From assembly GCA_020310875.1 (NCBI GenBank), contig CM035416.1:74614983-74678982 (forward strand): DNA of 64,000 nucleotides, read 5' to 3'. How positions within the stretch are numbered: position 1 is the stretch's first letter; every line of letters starts with the position of its first letter. This stretch comes from Ceratopteris richardii (Eukaryota > Streptophyta > Polypodiopsida > Polypodiales > Pteridaceae). The translations under genes and the position numbers were made by a program. Shown here one piece after another: positions 20,911 through 30,699 of this stretch. The notes under the pieces were generated by a model. That model did no database searches and was not told the DNA's origin. It worked only from the letters and a program-made list of their open reading frames with translations.

Positions 20911-21094
20911 CCTAAGACTTGCTTGAGGGCTCAAATCTCTTCACATAAACTCCTACACTTGAGTATTTCAAAGTCTATCCCAATCTTCTAGAAACATACA
21001 CAAAAAACTATTATAATTGAGTCATCATACTAAAGTTCTTGTTAGAAAAACTTGGAAATGGGTAGTTAAACAGTTTATGCCCAAGCGAAGTTGT
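20911..21094 (+). other. RE2 tail, nothing recognisable
   Basis: The 184 bases between the RNase H remnant and the RE5 LTR show no motif. They are probably decayed RE2 sequence. Confidence 0.4.
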
Positions 21095-21532
21095 TGTGGA
21101 AACTCCATAGCCTCTACATACAAAAGAACTACGAAGTCTAAGAGAGCTAACTAGCAAGACCACATTAGGAAGAGAGATGCACTTTCCACCCAACCAACCC
21201 CTCCAATATATAGCTCCAAGTCCAAGGTGGTAAGTCCCTCTCAAGGAGACATGTGTACCTTCCATCACATGGGTCCCTAGGTGTTCACATGGTTTCCAAG
21301 CTTAGGAAATCACATGAAATCTTATGGCTTCCAAAAGAAGACTCTCCAAGATCTCACGTACAAGCCAAGTGGCTAGGAGAAACTTTCAATCAAGCCTAAG
21401 GTATTCAACCTTAGAGAATTAGCCCAAGGGTTCAAGAACCATCTAAAAGGGGTAAATAAACCATAAATCCCAATGGTTTCACACCTAGAAACCCAAGGGT
21501 TCTACCCGTTAGACCCATGTAATTATGCAACA
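21095..21532 (-). repeat. RE5 3' LTR (438 bp)
   Basis: On the plus strand it runs TGTGGAAACTCC...ATTATGCAACA. It is a direct copy of 23799-24215, very similar over about 410 bp. A TATA-like minus-strand AGCTATATATTGG is near 21203. Confidence 0.9.
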
Positions 21533-21551
21533 TTCTCCTCCCCTTAAAAGC
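21533..21551 (-). other. RE5 polypurine tract
   Basis: The minus strand reads CTTTTAAGGGGAGGAGAA directly before the 3' LTR. Confidence 0.75.
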
Positions 21552-23782
21552 ATTTCTATCCTCAGAAACGAGTGGAGATATATACCTTGGGGTACTCCCC
21601 TGTGCCCCATGTTCCATCTCAAGGATCATGGTCTTCATTTCTCTGACTCCACCTCTTAATTCGTGGAATTCTGCCTGGACTGAATCTTAAAAGAAGAGAA
21701 TCCATGTCTGGTCTAATTCCCTACCCCATACTACCATTATTCCTATATTGGAAATTGTAACTATAATGAAACTAGAATAAGCCAAATCTCCCTCCAATAC
21801 CACAAACTCATGTATTACATTCCATATGCATACATAGTGTATACTAAAACAATTTACTCCTTCATTGGGAAAGGTGTAGCATGCATAAGCTTCAAAAACA
21901 GAACCCCTCCTTAAGGCATGCAAAAAGTTCCAATTTGGAACTTTTTCATTCAAAGAATGGTGCAAAATTTCAATGCATCTTTCTTTTTGTGCATATGAGT
22001 TTTCAGACTCCATACTTCATACACCATGTCCATGAAAATGCAAAACCAATCTTTCTTTTCAAAAACCATATTTTGATGCATATTGCAAATTATTCCCATG
22101 AATTAACTATGTAGGTGATCCAACAAACTAGGCCACCTTAATCTATGCATCAGTTTTCGAATTCATGTGTATTATGACATAAATTGAATGTCTTTTGGTC
22201 TTCAAGGAAAAAAAAGGGGTGCAAATACTTACCTGGAAATTCAGCGTCATTCATCCCTTGAATTTACTTGAGTGTTCTCATGGTGATGAAGTAGGCTTGG
22301 GCCATTCTACATCATCCATTGTTGACATCCCTCCCTTTCATTTTGGCACTTGATAGTTTCTTGGGTGCCTAGTATGTGTATCTACTTTTAAATAGTCAGG
22401 TTGAGCATCTATATCTTGAAGTAGGGGTAGAGGTTCAACCCTTTCCAATAGCTATGGTTGGCATGTAATGGACCTTAGGCTAGAATTCAAACCCATCTCC
22501 TTGTTTCCTTTGGGCCATATATGTGGTACTACCTTTGGAATCATGCATCTGTACATGCATACCAAAAGGTGCAATCTCTATGCATTGTTAAATGGATGTC
22601 ACACACATGCATCCCTTACTATGGGGAAAGAGAATTTCCAAATAATTTCATGCTCTTAAACATGCATATGCTGGAACATAAAGTCGTTCGTTGAGCAAAA
22701 GAGATCTATGCATACAATGCATCCACTATTAACTCAATTATGGATGAAATAAAGTGCAAGAAAGAACATAGGTGAACAAAAACTTAGCTTTTCTTTCCCT
22801 TCTATCCCTTAGGAGGGTTTTTTTTTAATCCTTGTCCCAAGATGCTCCATTACAAGGAGACCAAATGGATGACTCGATCTCACTACTTATTGAATGGATG
22901 CCTTTGTTATTTTGAGGCTTCCTCTAAACCTCTAAAATACTCAAAGGACATTTATCATAATGCAATTAATCATTCAAGGAAATAGAAGAAACCTAAGAGA
23001 AACTATCAATTTCTTGTTCTTTCTTCAAGCATATCATCACAATTATAATAATATGCAAGATAAATGACTAAAAAAAGGAAGGGAAAAGAGTAAAATGAGG
23101 TACTTCCTTGAATTTCATTTGATGAAGTAAAATTCTTTGCTTTCTCCTAAGTCTTCTTTTTGAGATATCACTCTTGCTCAAGAATGAATGAGAATTGGTG
23201 CTTCAACTCTCCTTTGGATAGTTTCTTTGTAGCCCTCCATACTCACTGCCTCCATGAAAAATTGTCTCCTCGAAGAGTATAAACGATAAGGAAATCTAGT
23301 ATAATAAAGCAAAAAACTCTCCGTCGACAACCACACACTAACAGTATGAGAGTGGGCACATTGGATAGAAACTCCTCACGCATGCACATATTAATCCTGT
23401 AGAGCTGATAGCCATGCCAATTCAGCTCTTCATATAGTGAAGCTGCATGTTCCTTTTATTTCAAAGAGAAGAAAGAGCGAGCGAGTGAGCTCATCTCCTC
23501 ACATGGACCTGTGAGCTACTCCATGATGGCTATCTAGCCCGTGGGTGCTTGTGTGGTGTTACTTAGTGGTCATCTAGCCCCTGTCAGCTAGTGTACACGC
23601 GACCGTGTGTCCATTCTCGGTAGCTCTCTCCCTAAGGGGAGGCTCACACGACACTCTTTTGCTTTCTCAAGAAAGAAGAACTCTCAACATCCATGAGCTA
23701 CACATGAACCATCTATCTTAGAACTTGAAATTGAGACTCGCAAATCCATGATCTCAAGTGGAGATGAAGTTCAAAAGTCCTA
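21552..23782 (-). other. RE5 interior, no coding domain recognised
   Basis: No gag-pol motif was found in 2.2 kb. A short minus-strand stretch near 21600-21660 (AEFHELRGGVREMKTMILEME) has a heptad-like look and might be a remnant of a gag N-terminal coiled coil, which is speculative. The rest is low-GC sequence with stops in all frames. TATA-like and CATGCAT runs have no clear meaning. Confidence 0.55.
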
Positions 23783-23794
23783 GCTTTGATACCA
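23783..23794 (-). promoter_or_regulatory. RE5 primer binding site (variant)
   Basis: Minus-strand TGGTATCAAAGC is one mismatch from the initiator-Met tRNA site and lies four bases from the LTR. Confidence 0.85.
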
Positions 23795-23798
23795 CTAT

Positions 23799-24215
23799 TG
23801 TGGAAACTCCATAAGCTCCACACACAAAAGAACTACAAAGTCTAAGAGAAATAACTAGCAAGGCCACATTAGGAAGAGAGATGCACTTTCTACCCAACCA
23901 ACCCTTCCAATATATAGCTCCAAGTCCAAGGGGGTAAATCCCTCTAAAAGGGACATGTGTGCCTTCCATCACATGGGTCCGTAAGGTGTTCAAATGGTTT
24001 CCAAGCTTAGGAAATCACATGAAAATCACATGTCTTCTAAAAGAAGACTCTTCAAGCTCTCATGTACAAACCAAGTGGCTAGGAGAAGCTTTCAATCAAG
24101 CCTAAGGTACTCAACCTTAGAGAATTAGCCCTGACATTCAAGACCCATATAAAAAGGGTAAATAAACCATAAAGCCCAAGGGGTTCACACCTAGAAACCC
24201 AAGGGTTCTACCCCT
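23799..24215 (-). repeat. RE5 5' LTR, truncated at its outer end
   Basis: It is a direct copy of 21095-21532 but lacks the last roughly 30 bp. The RE6 LTR starts at the break. The TATA-like motif is near 23908. Confidence 0.88.
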
Positions 24216-24586
24216 TGTTGAGATATCAAGCTCAACACGTGATGATCCAGGATGACACATATTGCTTTTTAATTTCTCTAACATATATAGTAGTCACGCC
24301 GATATATGTCAGGGATACTTCATTGAGCTATACTAGATTTATCTACCAAGAGTGATGGAACATTTGTTTCTTGCCAGCTCACTCATGCGCATACATTAGG
24401 TTTTTCCTTATGTACGGTTCTTTATATATTGCACTTGTATTATTGTTTTTAGGTCATTCTTGTACATTCCTTTTATGTAATAGAAGAAGAAGAAGATCAT
24501 TCTTCCTTGCCTCAATCTGTGCATGTGCTTCTCTTTGATTGTGAGAGTGTGTGTGACCTCTCTTCCTTATCTCCTTCCTCGTGACA
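24216..24586 (+). repeat. RE6 5' LTR (371 bp)
   Basis: It starts TGTTGAGATATCAAGC, contains a TTTATATATTGC TATA-like box near 24422, and ends CTCGTGACA just before the primer site. No second copy is in the window. Confidence 0.85.
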
Positions 24587-24598
24587 TGGTATCAAAGC
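24587..24598 (+). promoter_or_regulatory. RE6 primer binding site
   Basis: TGGTATCAAAGC directly follows the LTR end; it is one mismatch from the initiator-Met tRNA site. Confidence 0.9.
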
Positions 24599-24602
24599 AA
24601 GT

Positions 24603-25139
24603 GTGGATGTAGGGAGCTCGTGGAGAAGGCCGACGGTGAAGAGTACGCGAGAAGGTGTGGAGAAAGCACGATTCACAAAGGACCTCAGACTAAGTGCAGA
24701 ATCTCAAGTTCTGAGTGGACCAGATGAATCATCGAGCAATAGTTCCAACTCAAATCCATGGAGTGGAAGATTGCGGGGAAATTTCAGTCTAGAAAATTCA
24801 TCAAAGACATCCAAGAAAGGTAAAGAAAAGATTTTTTCTCGTAGTAAAACATGTGCAGGTTTTGAAGACATTGATGGAGATTCAAGCGGTTCAAAAAAGA
24901 GCCTTGATGAGGATTGATTGCCCTGTGTCAAGACTCCAGGAGTAAGAAAGGCACATGTCAATGATACAAGAAGAAGTGACCAAGGGCCAAGAAGATCTAC
25001 GAGGATGTGGAATTTAGTGCAATGATGGACGTATGATAGTTATATGGCTCATCATTGTGGCTACATGACCAAGGTAATACAAGATGCATGACCTTCTTGT
25101 TTTGCAGATGCAATTGGAAATGCAGATTGGAAAAAAGCT
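24603..25139 (+). pseudogene. RE6 integrase-RT linker
   Basis: An open stretch (24603-24917) is Ser/Lys/Arg-rich and begins four bases after the primer site, where gag leader would normally lie. The end of this block has DQGPRRSTRMW and AHHCGYMTKVIQDA motifs, which in copia elements sit between integrase and RT (RRSTR). The deletion therefore runs from the leader to the linker. Stops lie at about 24915 and 25021-25026. Confidence 0.7.
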
Positions 25140-25868
25140 ATGGATAAGGAGATGGATGCACTTTATGGAAACGAAACATGGATGCTGGTTCCATTGCCAC
25201 AAGAAAAGAAACCCATAGGCTGCAAGTGGGTTTACAAGGTAAAGCACAATGCTGATGGTAGCATAAGTAGGTACAAAGCACGATTGGTAGCAAAACGATA
25301 TGCACAAACATATGGAATTGATTATGAGGAAACATTCAACCCTGTATCTAAAATGTCTACTATCAGAAAACTTGTTGCATTAGCTACAACAAAAGGATGG
25401 ACTTTGCATCAGATGGATGTGAAGAATGCTTTTGTACATGGTGAGTTACAAGAAGAAGTATACATGGACCAACCACAAGGATATGAAGATTCAAAGCATC
25501 CAAAATATGTTTGCAGGTTGCAAAAGGCTTTGTATGGGCTGAAGCAAGCTCCTCATGAATGGCATGCAAGGATTGCTAATTACTTAACCACCATTGGGTT
25601 TTCTATGTGTGATGCAGATCATTCACTATATGCAAGGAAGGGCGATGATGGCATCACAATTGTGGCTATTTATGTTGATGACTTGATTGTAGCTGGTGAT
25701 AATGAAGAAAGCATTAAAGAGGTAAAGCAACTTCTTATGCAAGAATTTGACATGAAAGATCTTGGTGTGCTACACTATTTCTTGGGCTTTGAGTTTATAC
25801 AAACAGAAACAAGTATATGGATATCACAAAGGCAATATGCCTTGAATATGCTACAAAAGTATGGTATG
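25140..25868 (+). CDS. RE6 copia reverse transcriptase
   Basis: An uninterrupted 243-residue RT part. It has MDKEMDALYGNETWMLVPLP, IGCKWVYKVK, YKARLVAKRYAQTYGIDYEE in blocks, MDVKNAFVHGELQEEVYM, ALYGLKQAPHEW, the catalytic YVDD in AIYVDDLIVAG at about residue 185, and GVLHYFLGFEF. It ends at LNMLQKYGM before the junction at about 25870. Lacking the C-terminal RT and RNase H, it cannot function alone. It is the best-preserved RT in the 21-35 kb region. Confidence 0.92.
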
Positions 25869-25872
25869 GAGC

Positions 25873-26087
25873 ACAAATAAAGCATCTAACAATGTAAAAG
25901 AACTACCATCAGCAGTAGTCAAAATGATCTTATCAACTCCCATGATAAGATAAGAGGAGTATTTGGTGCATGTGACAATATTCCCTATAGGGGTAGGCTC
26001 AAGTGAAGTGAAGAAACTAATTTGCAAGGTAATATGTTTGGTTGCCCCACTTTCAAAGTACCAAACATCTGAGTCCACTACATACAT
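25873..26087 (-). pseudogene. RE7 copia protease fragment
   Basis: It carries the active site WYFESGATKHIT, with the catalytic Asp of the DSGA motif replaced by Glu (ESGA). The flap-side motif ILTTADGSSFTLLDALF follows. It ends at the junction with RE6. Parallel positions in RE4 and RE15 keep the normal order. Confidence 0.85.
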
Positions 26088-26099
26088 ACACTATTCATG

Positions 26100-27118
26100 A
26101 GAAGATGGGTCATAACTGTAAATAGTAGTAAATGCGCATTCTTCATTTTGTAGAAGATTTGCAGATTTTCATTTGGGTGTAGAGGCCTATGTGACAACCA
26201 TTCCAGTCTCTTTTTTCTTTGCCGCTTTTGTATCCAATTTTGAGCAAATCTTTATGACATGAACATTTCCTTTACAATATTTGCAAAATAATTTTTAACT
26301 TTCTATTCTCTTCTTGTTTTTTTAATCCTTTTTTTATTATGTGGAATTAGTAGATTTCTGCTTACAAGTAGATGATATCCATTTGCTGCCCTTCTGACTA
26401 GCCAAGAGATCTTGATTTGCAACACACATAATGGAAAAGTTCTACCTAGACTGATCTTCTTGGAACATAACATAGAATAACTCCTCAAATGTTAAGGCAT
26501 TTGGATTTCCGTTCATCAACAATAAAAAAGTAGAAGCAAACTCTAATATGAATTTGGAAGACCATTCAAAAATGTCTACAAAAATGAACTATCTAGCAAG
26601 ACTTTATCAATAGAAATCAATTGCTCCTTCAAATTTTTTATGTTTTTCAAAAAAAATATCCACGGAATCTTCTTTGTTCATGTGGTCACTGTGCAATTGT
26701 TTTTGGAGGTAAGAAACACAAGGCTCATTCCTTGCTTGGTATAAAGTGCTAAGTGTATACCAAGCATCCTTTGTTGCTTTGTAGGAGCAAATGTGAGGGA
26801 GAATGGCACATTTGATACACAAGGCTATCAATGCATGTGCTTGAGCATCTCTGCCAACCCAACAAAGGTGCTCTATAGTAGGTGCAGTAGAAACCACAAC
26901 ATGAACAGGAACGTGAAGAACATCATCTTCAACACCATCCCCATCAGCTTCAGTAACTGTATTTGCAGATGTAGTAGGACACCTTGCAGAATATTCCATA
27001 GCCCTTTTGCGACCAATACATGATGCATCATATATTCCCATAATGGGTAATTGGTACCATCCAACTTATCCTCAACAACCAACATAGGGAATGCATCACT
27101 GCTTTCAGCCATGGCCAT
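26100..27118 (-). pseudogene. RE7 copia gag
   Basis: ATG at 27118 (MAMAESSDAFPML), then LDGTNYPLWEYMMHHVL. A frameshift follows the first ~45 residues; the second open piece (26607-27041) has LCWVGRDAQAHALIALC and DAWYTLSTLYQARNEPCVSYLQ. The C-terminal part with the knuckle is broken by stops near 26300-26600. It is the same protein family as RE4 gag. Confidence 0.86.
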
Positions 27119-27435
27119 AGATTAAAATACCCCGATGTAGAGAAATTATTGTATCTCAAAAAGTTGAACAGATTTACCCTGTCGGGTTCTACTAAACTTG
27201 TAACAGACTTTGAGGAGCTTATATTGGGGAATCAAAACATGTATATATGTTTTGCACAAAAAGGTGAAGTTGCCTGCACAAGTGCGGCGATAGTGCCTTC
27301 GATGGCTTAAACAAGTTCAAATCATGATTTTGACACCACACAATGAAGCTCTTTTGAACTCCTAATTGTCTTGACTATGCTCACCAATTTGCATGTAATG
27401 GGGTGTCAACGACACCTTAAATGAAGGGGTGACCT

Positions 27436-27447
27436 GCTCTAATACCA
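27436..27447 (-). promoter_or_regulatory. RE7 primer binding site
   Basis: Minus-strand TGGTATTAGAGC is one mismatch from the initiator-Met tRNA site and two bases inside the LTR. Confidence 0.88.
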
Positions 27448-27449
27448 AT

Positions 27450-27678
27450 TGTTGGAGTTTGAGGTATGGGGAAGCATGTAAACAACACAAGGAAGAAGAA
27501 GAAGCTTGAAGCATAACACACAATACTAAATGTATTACCAAGAGAATAAACAAAGATAAGTAACACATAAGGGTTATAGGCATATATACATGCCGAGGGA
27601 AAAACCTCCTAAAGAGGGCAAAAAGTGCACTGATGGTCCTAGCATCTTCACACACATCAGTACCAAAATCTATCTCCA
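27450..27678 (-). repeat. RE7 5' LTR (229 bp)
   Basis: On the plus strand TGTTGGAG...TATCTCCA. It matches the RE4 LTR (11383-11611) in length and order and includes the ACACACATCA block. Confidence 0.87.
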
Positions 27679-28455
27679 CTCATGTTAGTAATGTATGTTT
27701 GATTAGAGAGCCACTTAATGCTCTCTTGATCAAAAAGTATCCTAACTTTTGCACCATATGAATAATTATGTTACTTCTTCAAAGCATGGACAATTTCATA
27801 CAACCCCTTCTCATAGATGGAGTATTTCTTCGACTCTAGCTTTTTGCTTTCAAAAGCCAATGGTTGACAATCCTGAACTAAAGCTGCTCCTATACAAAAC
27901 TCATTCTAATCGATCCCAACCACAAAGGGTTTATTGGGATCTGCTATATGTTAAAGTGGAGTTGTAGCAATCACTACTTTCAACTTTTTGATGCTTTCCT
28001 TCTTTTCGTCTCCCTAATGAAAGGCTTTACCTTTCCCTTTAAAATGTTCTGTCATCAAGAAAACAATTTTGGCATAATTGTCAAGAATTTTGGCTAGAAT
28101 CCTAATAAATCTAGGAAGATCTATAGCTCTTCTAGGTTCTAGGATGTGGCCATTCCATAACAACCCTTACTTTCTTAGGATCCATCTGGATTACATCTTG
28201 GGAGACTATATGCCCAAGGTATCTAACCCGTTGTTTTGAAAAAATTAGACTTTGACTCCTTGGCAAAGAGTGAATTTTCCCTCAACACGTGGAATAATTT
28301 CCTCAATTGATCCGATTGTTCTTATTCTGATCTACTATAGATCAGAATATCATCCATAAAGTTTACTATAGAATGTGCTAGATATGTATGTAGTACACCA
28401 TTCATGAACTTGATGAAAGTGGAGGAGCATTGGTGAGAGAAAAAGGCATCACCAA
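27679..28455 (-). pseudogene. RE8: gypsy RT/RNase H fragment
   Basis: The minus strand reads RT from MPFSLTNAP (one frame) through FIKFMNGVLH and the catalytic FMDD in VNFMDDILIYSRS, then FAKESKSNFF, and RNase H (KPFVVGIDQNE, LAFESKKLESKKYSIYEK, FDQESIKWLSNQTY). Stops and a frameshift are present. The FMDD box is intact. It resembles chromovirus RT more than RE10. It abuts RE7 on one side and copia RE9 on the other, at about 28455. Confidence 0.83.
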
Positions 28456-28594
28456 GAAGAGGTTTCTTACCGGAATATACCTCCTCTAGAGTCAAGTGAT
28501 GTATTCCCAGTGTTGTGCACCTATTCATCAAGTAAATGGAAATTGTGGTAGCTTCAACCGAATAGTACAATGGTACCTTCATCTCATTGAGCAT
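28322..28594 (-). CDS. Chimeric open frame: copia integrase tail fused to gypsy RT
   Basis: A continuous 90-residue frame begins in RE9 copia integrase (EATTISIYLMNRCTTLGIHH, YSGKKP) and runs across the junction near 28455 into RE8 gypsy RT (FIKFMNGVLH, VNFMDDILIYSRS). The first few gypsy residues are read out of frame, then the frame becomes correct. There is no reason to think it is expressed, because it starts and ends inside broken pol genes. Confidence 0.75.
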   Translation of the reverse strand: MLNEMKVPLYYSVEATTISIYLMNRCTTLGIHHLTLEEVYSGKKPLLGDAFFSHQCSSTFIKFMNGVLHTYLAHSIVNFMDDILIYSRSE

Positions 28595-29334
28595 GCATCT
28601 TGCAATTAAGCAATTTCCCTATTTTTCCTCTCAACTACTCCATTTTGTTGTGGTGTATACCTACAAGTAAACTGCCTTTTGATCCCATTCTCTTGGAGAA
28701 AATCTGAAAATTCTTTGGAGAAGTATTCTCATCCACCATCTGACCTTAAGGTTTTGATAGACCTTCCTGTTTCTTTTTCAACTTCAACTTTGAATCTTTT
28801 AAATATAGAAAACACCTCTGATTTTTTCTTCATACAAAACATCCATAGCTTTCTTGAGTGATCATTAGTGAAGGTGATAAAAAATCTAATACGATCCATT
28901 GATGCCTCTTGGGTTGGTCCCCATACATCCGTATGTATCAAGTCCAAGACATTTGGGACCACATAATTGCTCCTCTTGAATGGTTGCCTTGTTTGCTTTC
29001 CTAGTTGACAAGCTTCACATAACTCATGAAGTCCAATGCTATTAAAGTTTGGAAGGCCTCTTACCACTTCATGTTTGCTCATGTTCTTTTGCTTTGGAAT
29101 GTTGATGTGTCCTATTCTTTTGTGCCATAAGTCTATCTCTGAAATCTTCTTGTTCGCACATCGAATGTACATGACCTTTCCATGTGGATGTTGGACATCC
29201 AAAGTGAACATCCTTCCTTCTCTTTTACCTTGAGCAATGACCTTGAAGCCTTCCTTTGGATTCTTTATGAAGCACCTATTCTCATTGAATATGTCATGAC
29301 AACCCTTCTCTACCATTTTTCCTACTAAAATCAA
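28595..29334 (-). pseudogene. RE9 copia integrase
   Basis: The open part (28729-29334) starts in the protease tail and GAG-pre-integrase zinc domain (IDLWHKRIGHINIP ... CEACQLGKQTRQ), then the first Asp (LIHTDVWGP) and THSRKLWMF-like core. It ends at LRSDGG followed by a TGA where the Gly-Glu-Tyr of the second-Asp motif is expected. Downstream, TPQQNGVVERKNR with the catalytic Glu is readable before further stops. One nonsense mutation thus removes the second half. Confidence 0.87.
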
Positions 29335-29477
29335 GTTCTTTGAAATTGTAGGAACATGAAGAACATTAGATAGTACCTTTGCTCTACTTGTGTATCTCCA
29401 AGCCTTATATCTCCAATATGTTCAATCATGTGTTGAGTATCATCACCTGTTTCAACACATCCTTTTCCACTTGGTAC

Positions 29478-30539
29478 CTATAGATTAGTGAACAAACTTC
29501 CTTTATGGTTACTATAACCTGAATCAATATACCATTTTTTCTCATCTTCACAAGAGCTTCTATGCTCATGTCTCATTGCAAGTAGTGCGTCCCTTCTTCC
29601 TTCACTTGAGGTGCTTTCATAATTGCTTTGGCTCCTTTGATTGCCTCCATTTGGTCTTCCATTCTTCAGACGACAATCGCTAGCATAGTGTCCTAGTTTA
29701 CCACAATGATAGCATGTTATACCTTTATGAGAATTGTAGGAGCCTCCACCTCTTCCTCTACTTCTACCTCGACCTCTTCCTTGTGTGTTTGCATTTGATG
29801 CATCCTTTTTGTCTTTGGAATTGTTTTGATTGTAGTTGGAGTTGTTGTGACCTCTTCCTTTTCCTCTTGAGCCTCCTTTTGGGTTCCTTCCTTTACCTCG
29901 ACCTGCATATAATATTTGCTTGTGGTTATCCTTTCCTTTGGGGCCACCAAAGCTAAGCTCTTCTGTGACAAGATGAGGGATTAGTTGTTCAAAACCTGGA
30001 TATGAATCTTTCAAGTTAATGGAAGTTATAAATGGCTTCCATCTTTCATCTTCTCTCAATCCATTGAGAGTATAACACACAAGATCTTCGTCTTCAATCG
30101 TTGTGCCAATAGAAGCTAAAGCATCACTTAGCTCCTTAATCTTCAAAGTACATTCAGCTATGGATTGAATCAAACTTTTTTTGATTGTGTTCAACTCATT
30201 CTTGAGTTGAAGTTTATTAGCTTTGGTATTTGTTGAATACATCCTTTCAAGAGCTTCCCAAGCATCCTTAGCTTTCTCTAGATGTTGAATATGCCCTACC
30301 ATGGCATTAGTAATGGCTTGTGAAATGAGGAACATGACTCTCCTATTCCTCTCTTCCCATTCTTTTGCTTGCCTCCTTTGGACCTCGATGGCCGTAGCTT
30401 GATTGATTTGAGGTTGAGCATAATCACCGCTCACAATACCCCACAAGCCTTTGCCCATTAGGTAGTTGGTGATTCTAAACTTCAACATAGGATAGTTATC
30501 CTTATCCAATTTCTCTACTTGTTGACCCAAGTCAGCCAT
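29478..30539 (-). CDS. RE9 copia gag with knuckle and protease start
   Basis: This is the longest intact gag of this family here: 353 residues from ATG 30539 (MADLGQQVEKLDKDNYPML). It has LEKAKDAWEALERMYSTNTKANK, EDEDLVCYTLNGLREDERWKPF, RG-rich repeats (RGRGRSRGRGGG), a knuckle CYHCGKLGHYASDC near residue 278, and the protease site WYIDSGYSNH. It ends at a stop soon after the protease site; protease text continues in a shifted frame to about 29335. No stop interrupts gag itself. Confidence 0.92.
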   Translation of the reverse strand: MADLGQQVEKLDKDNYPMLKFRITNYLMGKGLWGIVSGDYAQPQINQATAIEVQRRQAKEWEERNRRVMFLISQAITNAMVGHIQHLEKAKDAWEALERMYSTNTKANKLQLKNELNTIKKSLIQSIAECTLKIKELSDALASIGTTIEDEDLVCYTLNGLREDERWKPFITSINLKDSYPGFEQLIPHLVTEELSFGGPKGKDNHKQILYAGRGKGRNPKGGSRGKGRGHNNSNYNQNNSKDKKDASNANTQGRGRGRSRGRGGGSYNSHKGITCYHCGKLGHYASDCRLKNGRPNGGNQRSQSNYESTSSEGRRDALLAMRHEHRSSCEDEKKWYIDSGYSNHKGSLFTNL

Positions 30540-30685
30540 TGAAGACTATCAAAAACTTTAAGAGTCACCTCGAATAGTTATATTGTCCTTTGCTCTTGCG
30601 TTTGTGAAGCTCCCCCTTGTTTTGTAGCTCCTCTTTTGCTTTGCTTTAACTCCAGCTCTATTGATGAAGCTTCAGCACCGAGTTT

Positions 30686-30697
30686 GCTCTGATACCA
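30686..30697 (-). promoter_or_regulatory. RE9 primer binding site
   Basis: Minus-strand TGGTATCAGAGC lies two bases inside the LTR edge. Confidence 0.93.
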
Positions 30698-30699
30698 AC

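Larger units (their letters stand above)
6423..20950 (+). mobile_element. RE2: decayed Ty3/gypsy element split by a nested insertion
   Basis: Two blocks of one gypsy element lie at 6423-8565 (gag) and 19361-20950 (protease and RNase H remnants), separated by RE3. The repeated 5-mer GACAT at 8561-8565 and 19361-19365 marks the insertion, although one extra A precedes the right copy. Both blocks match the order of the minus-strand gypsy RE10 (31.5-44 kb): gag motif TTLTWFQPL, then protease FEHTFSIC and ILGRPFM. The RT core is missing between about 20340 and 20410. No LTR or primer site of this element is visible. The left edge lies close to the end of the RE1 LTR. Confidence 0.8.
21095..24215 (-). 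mobile_element. RE5: LTR element without pol (LARD-like)
   Basis: Two direct LTRs (21095-21532 and 23799-24215) flank about 2.25 kb. Read on the minus strand there is a primer site beside the right LTR and a purine tract beside the left, so the 5' LTR is on the right. The interior shows no RT, integrase or protease. The right LTR stops about 30 bp short, exactly where RE6 begins. This fits a non-autonomous large retrotransposon derivative, or an element whose coding region decayed beyond recognition. Confidence 0.8.
24216..25868 (+). mobile_element. RE6: Ty1/copia deletion derivative (LTR, linker, RT only)
   Basis: Copia 5' LTR and primer site are followed directly by the integrase-RT linker and RT. 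Gag, protease and integrase are absent. The element ends in RT near 25868, where sequence switches to RE7 on the opposite strand. No 3' LTR was seen. The left edge cuts the RE5 LTR, so RE6 arrived later or the junction is a deletion. Confidence 0.85.
25873..27678 (-). mobile_element. RE7: Ty1/copia element truncated in protease
   Basis: The minus-strand order is LTR (27450-27678), primer site, gag from 27118, protease, then break near 25873 against RE6. It is the same family as RE4: near-identical gag start (MAMAESSDAF) and LTR. The RE8 gypsy fragment borders the LTR at 27679, so RE7 probably inserted there. Confidence 0.88.

Noticed and set aside
23440..23660. GC-richer stretch in RE5 considered as a possible exon
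   Set aside because: Stops in all frames, no conserved motif, lies between LTRs of one element.
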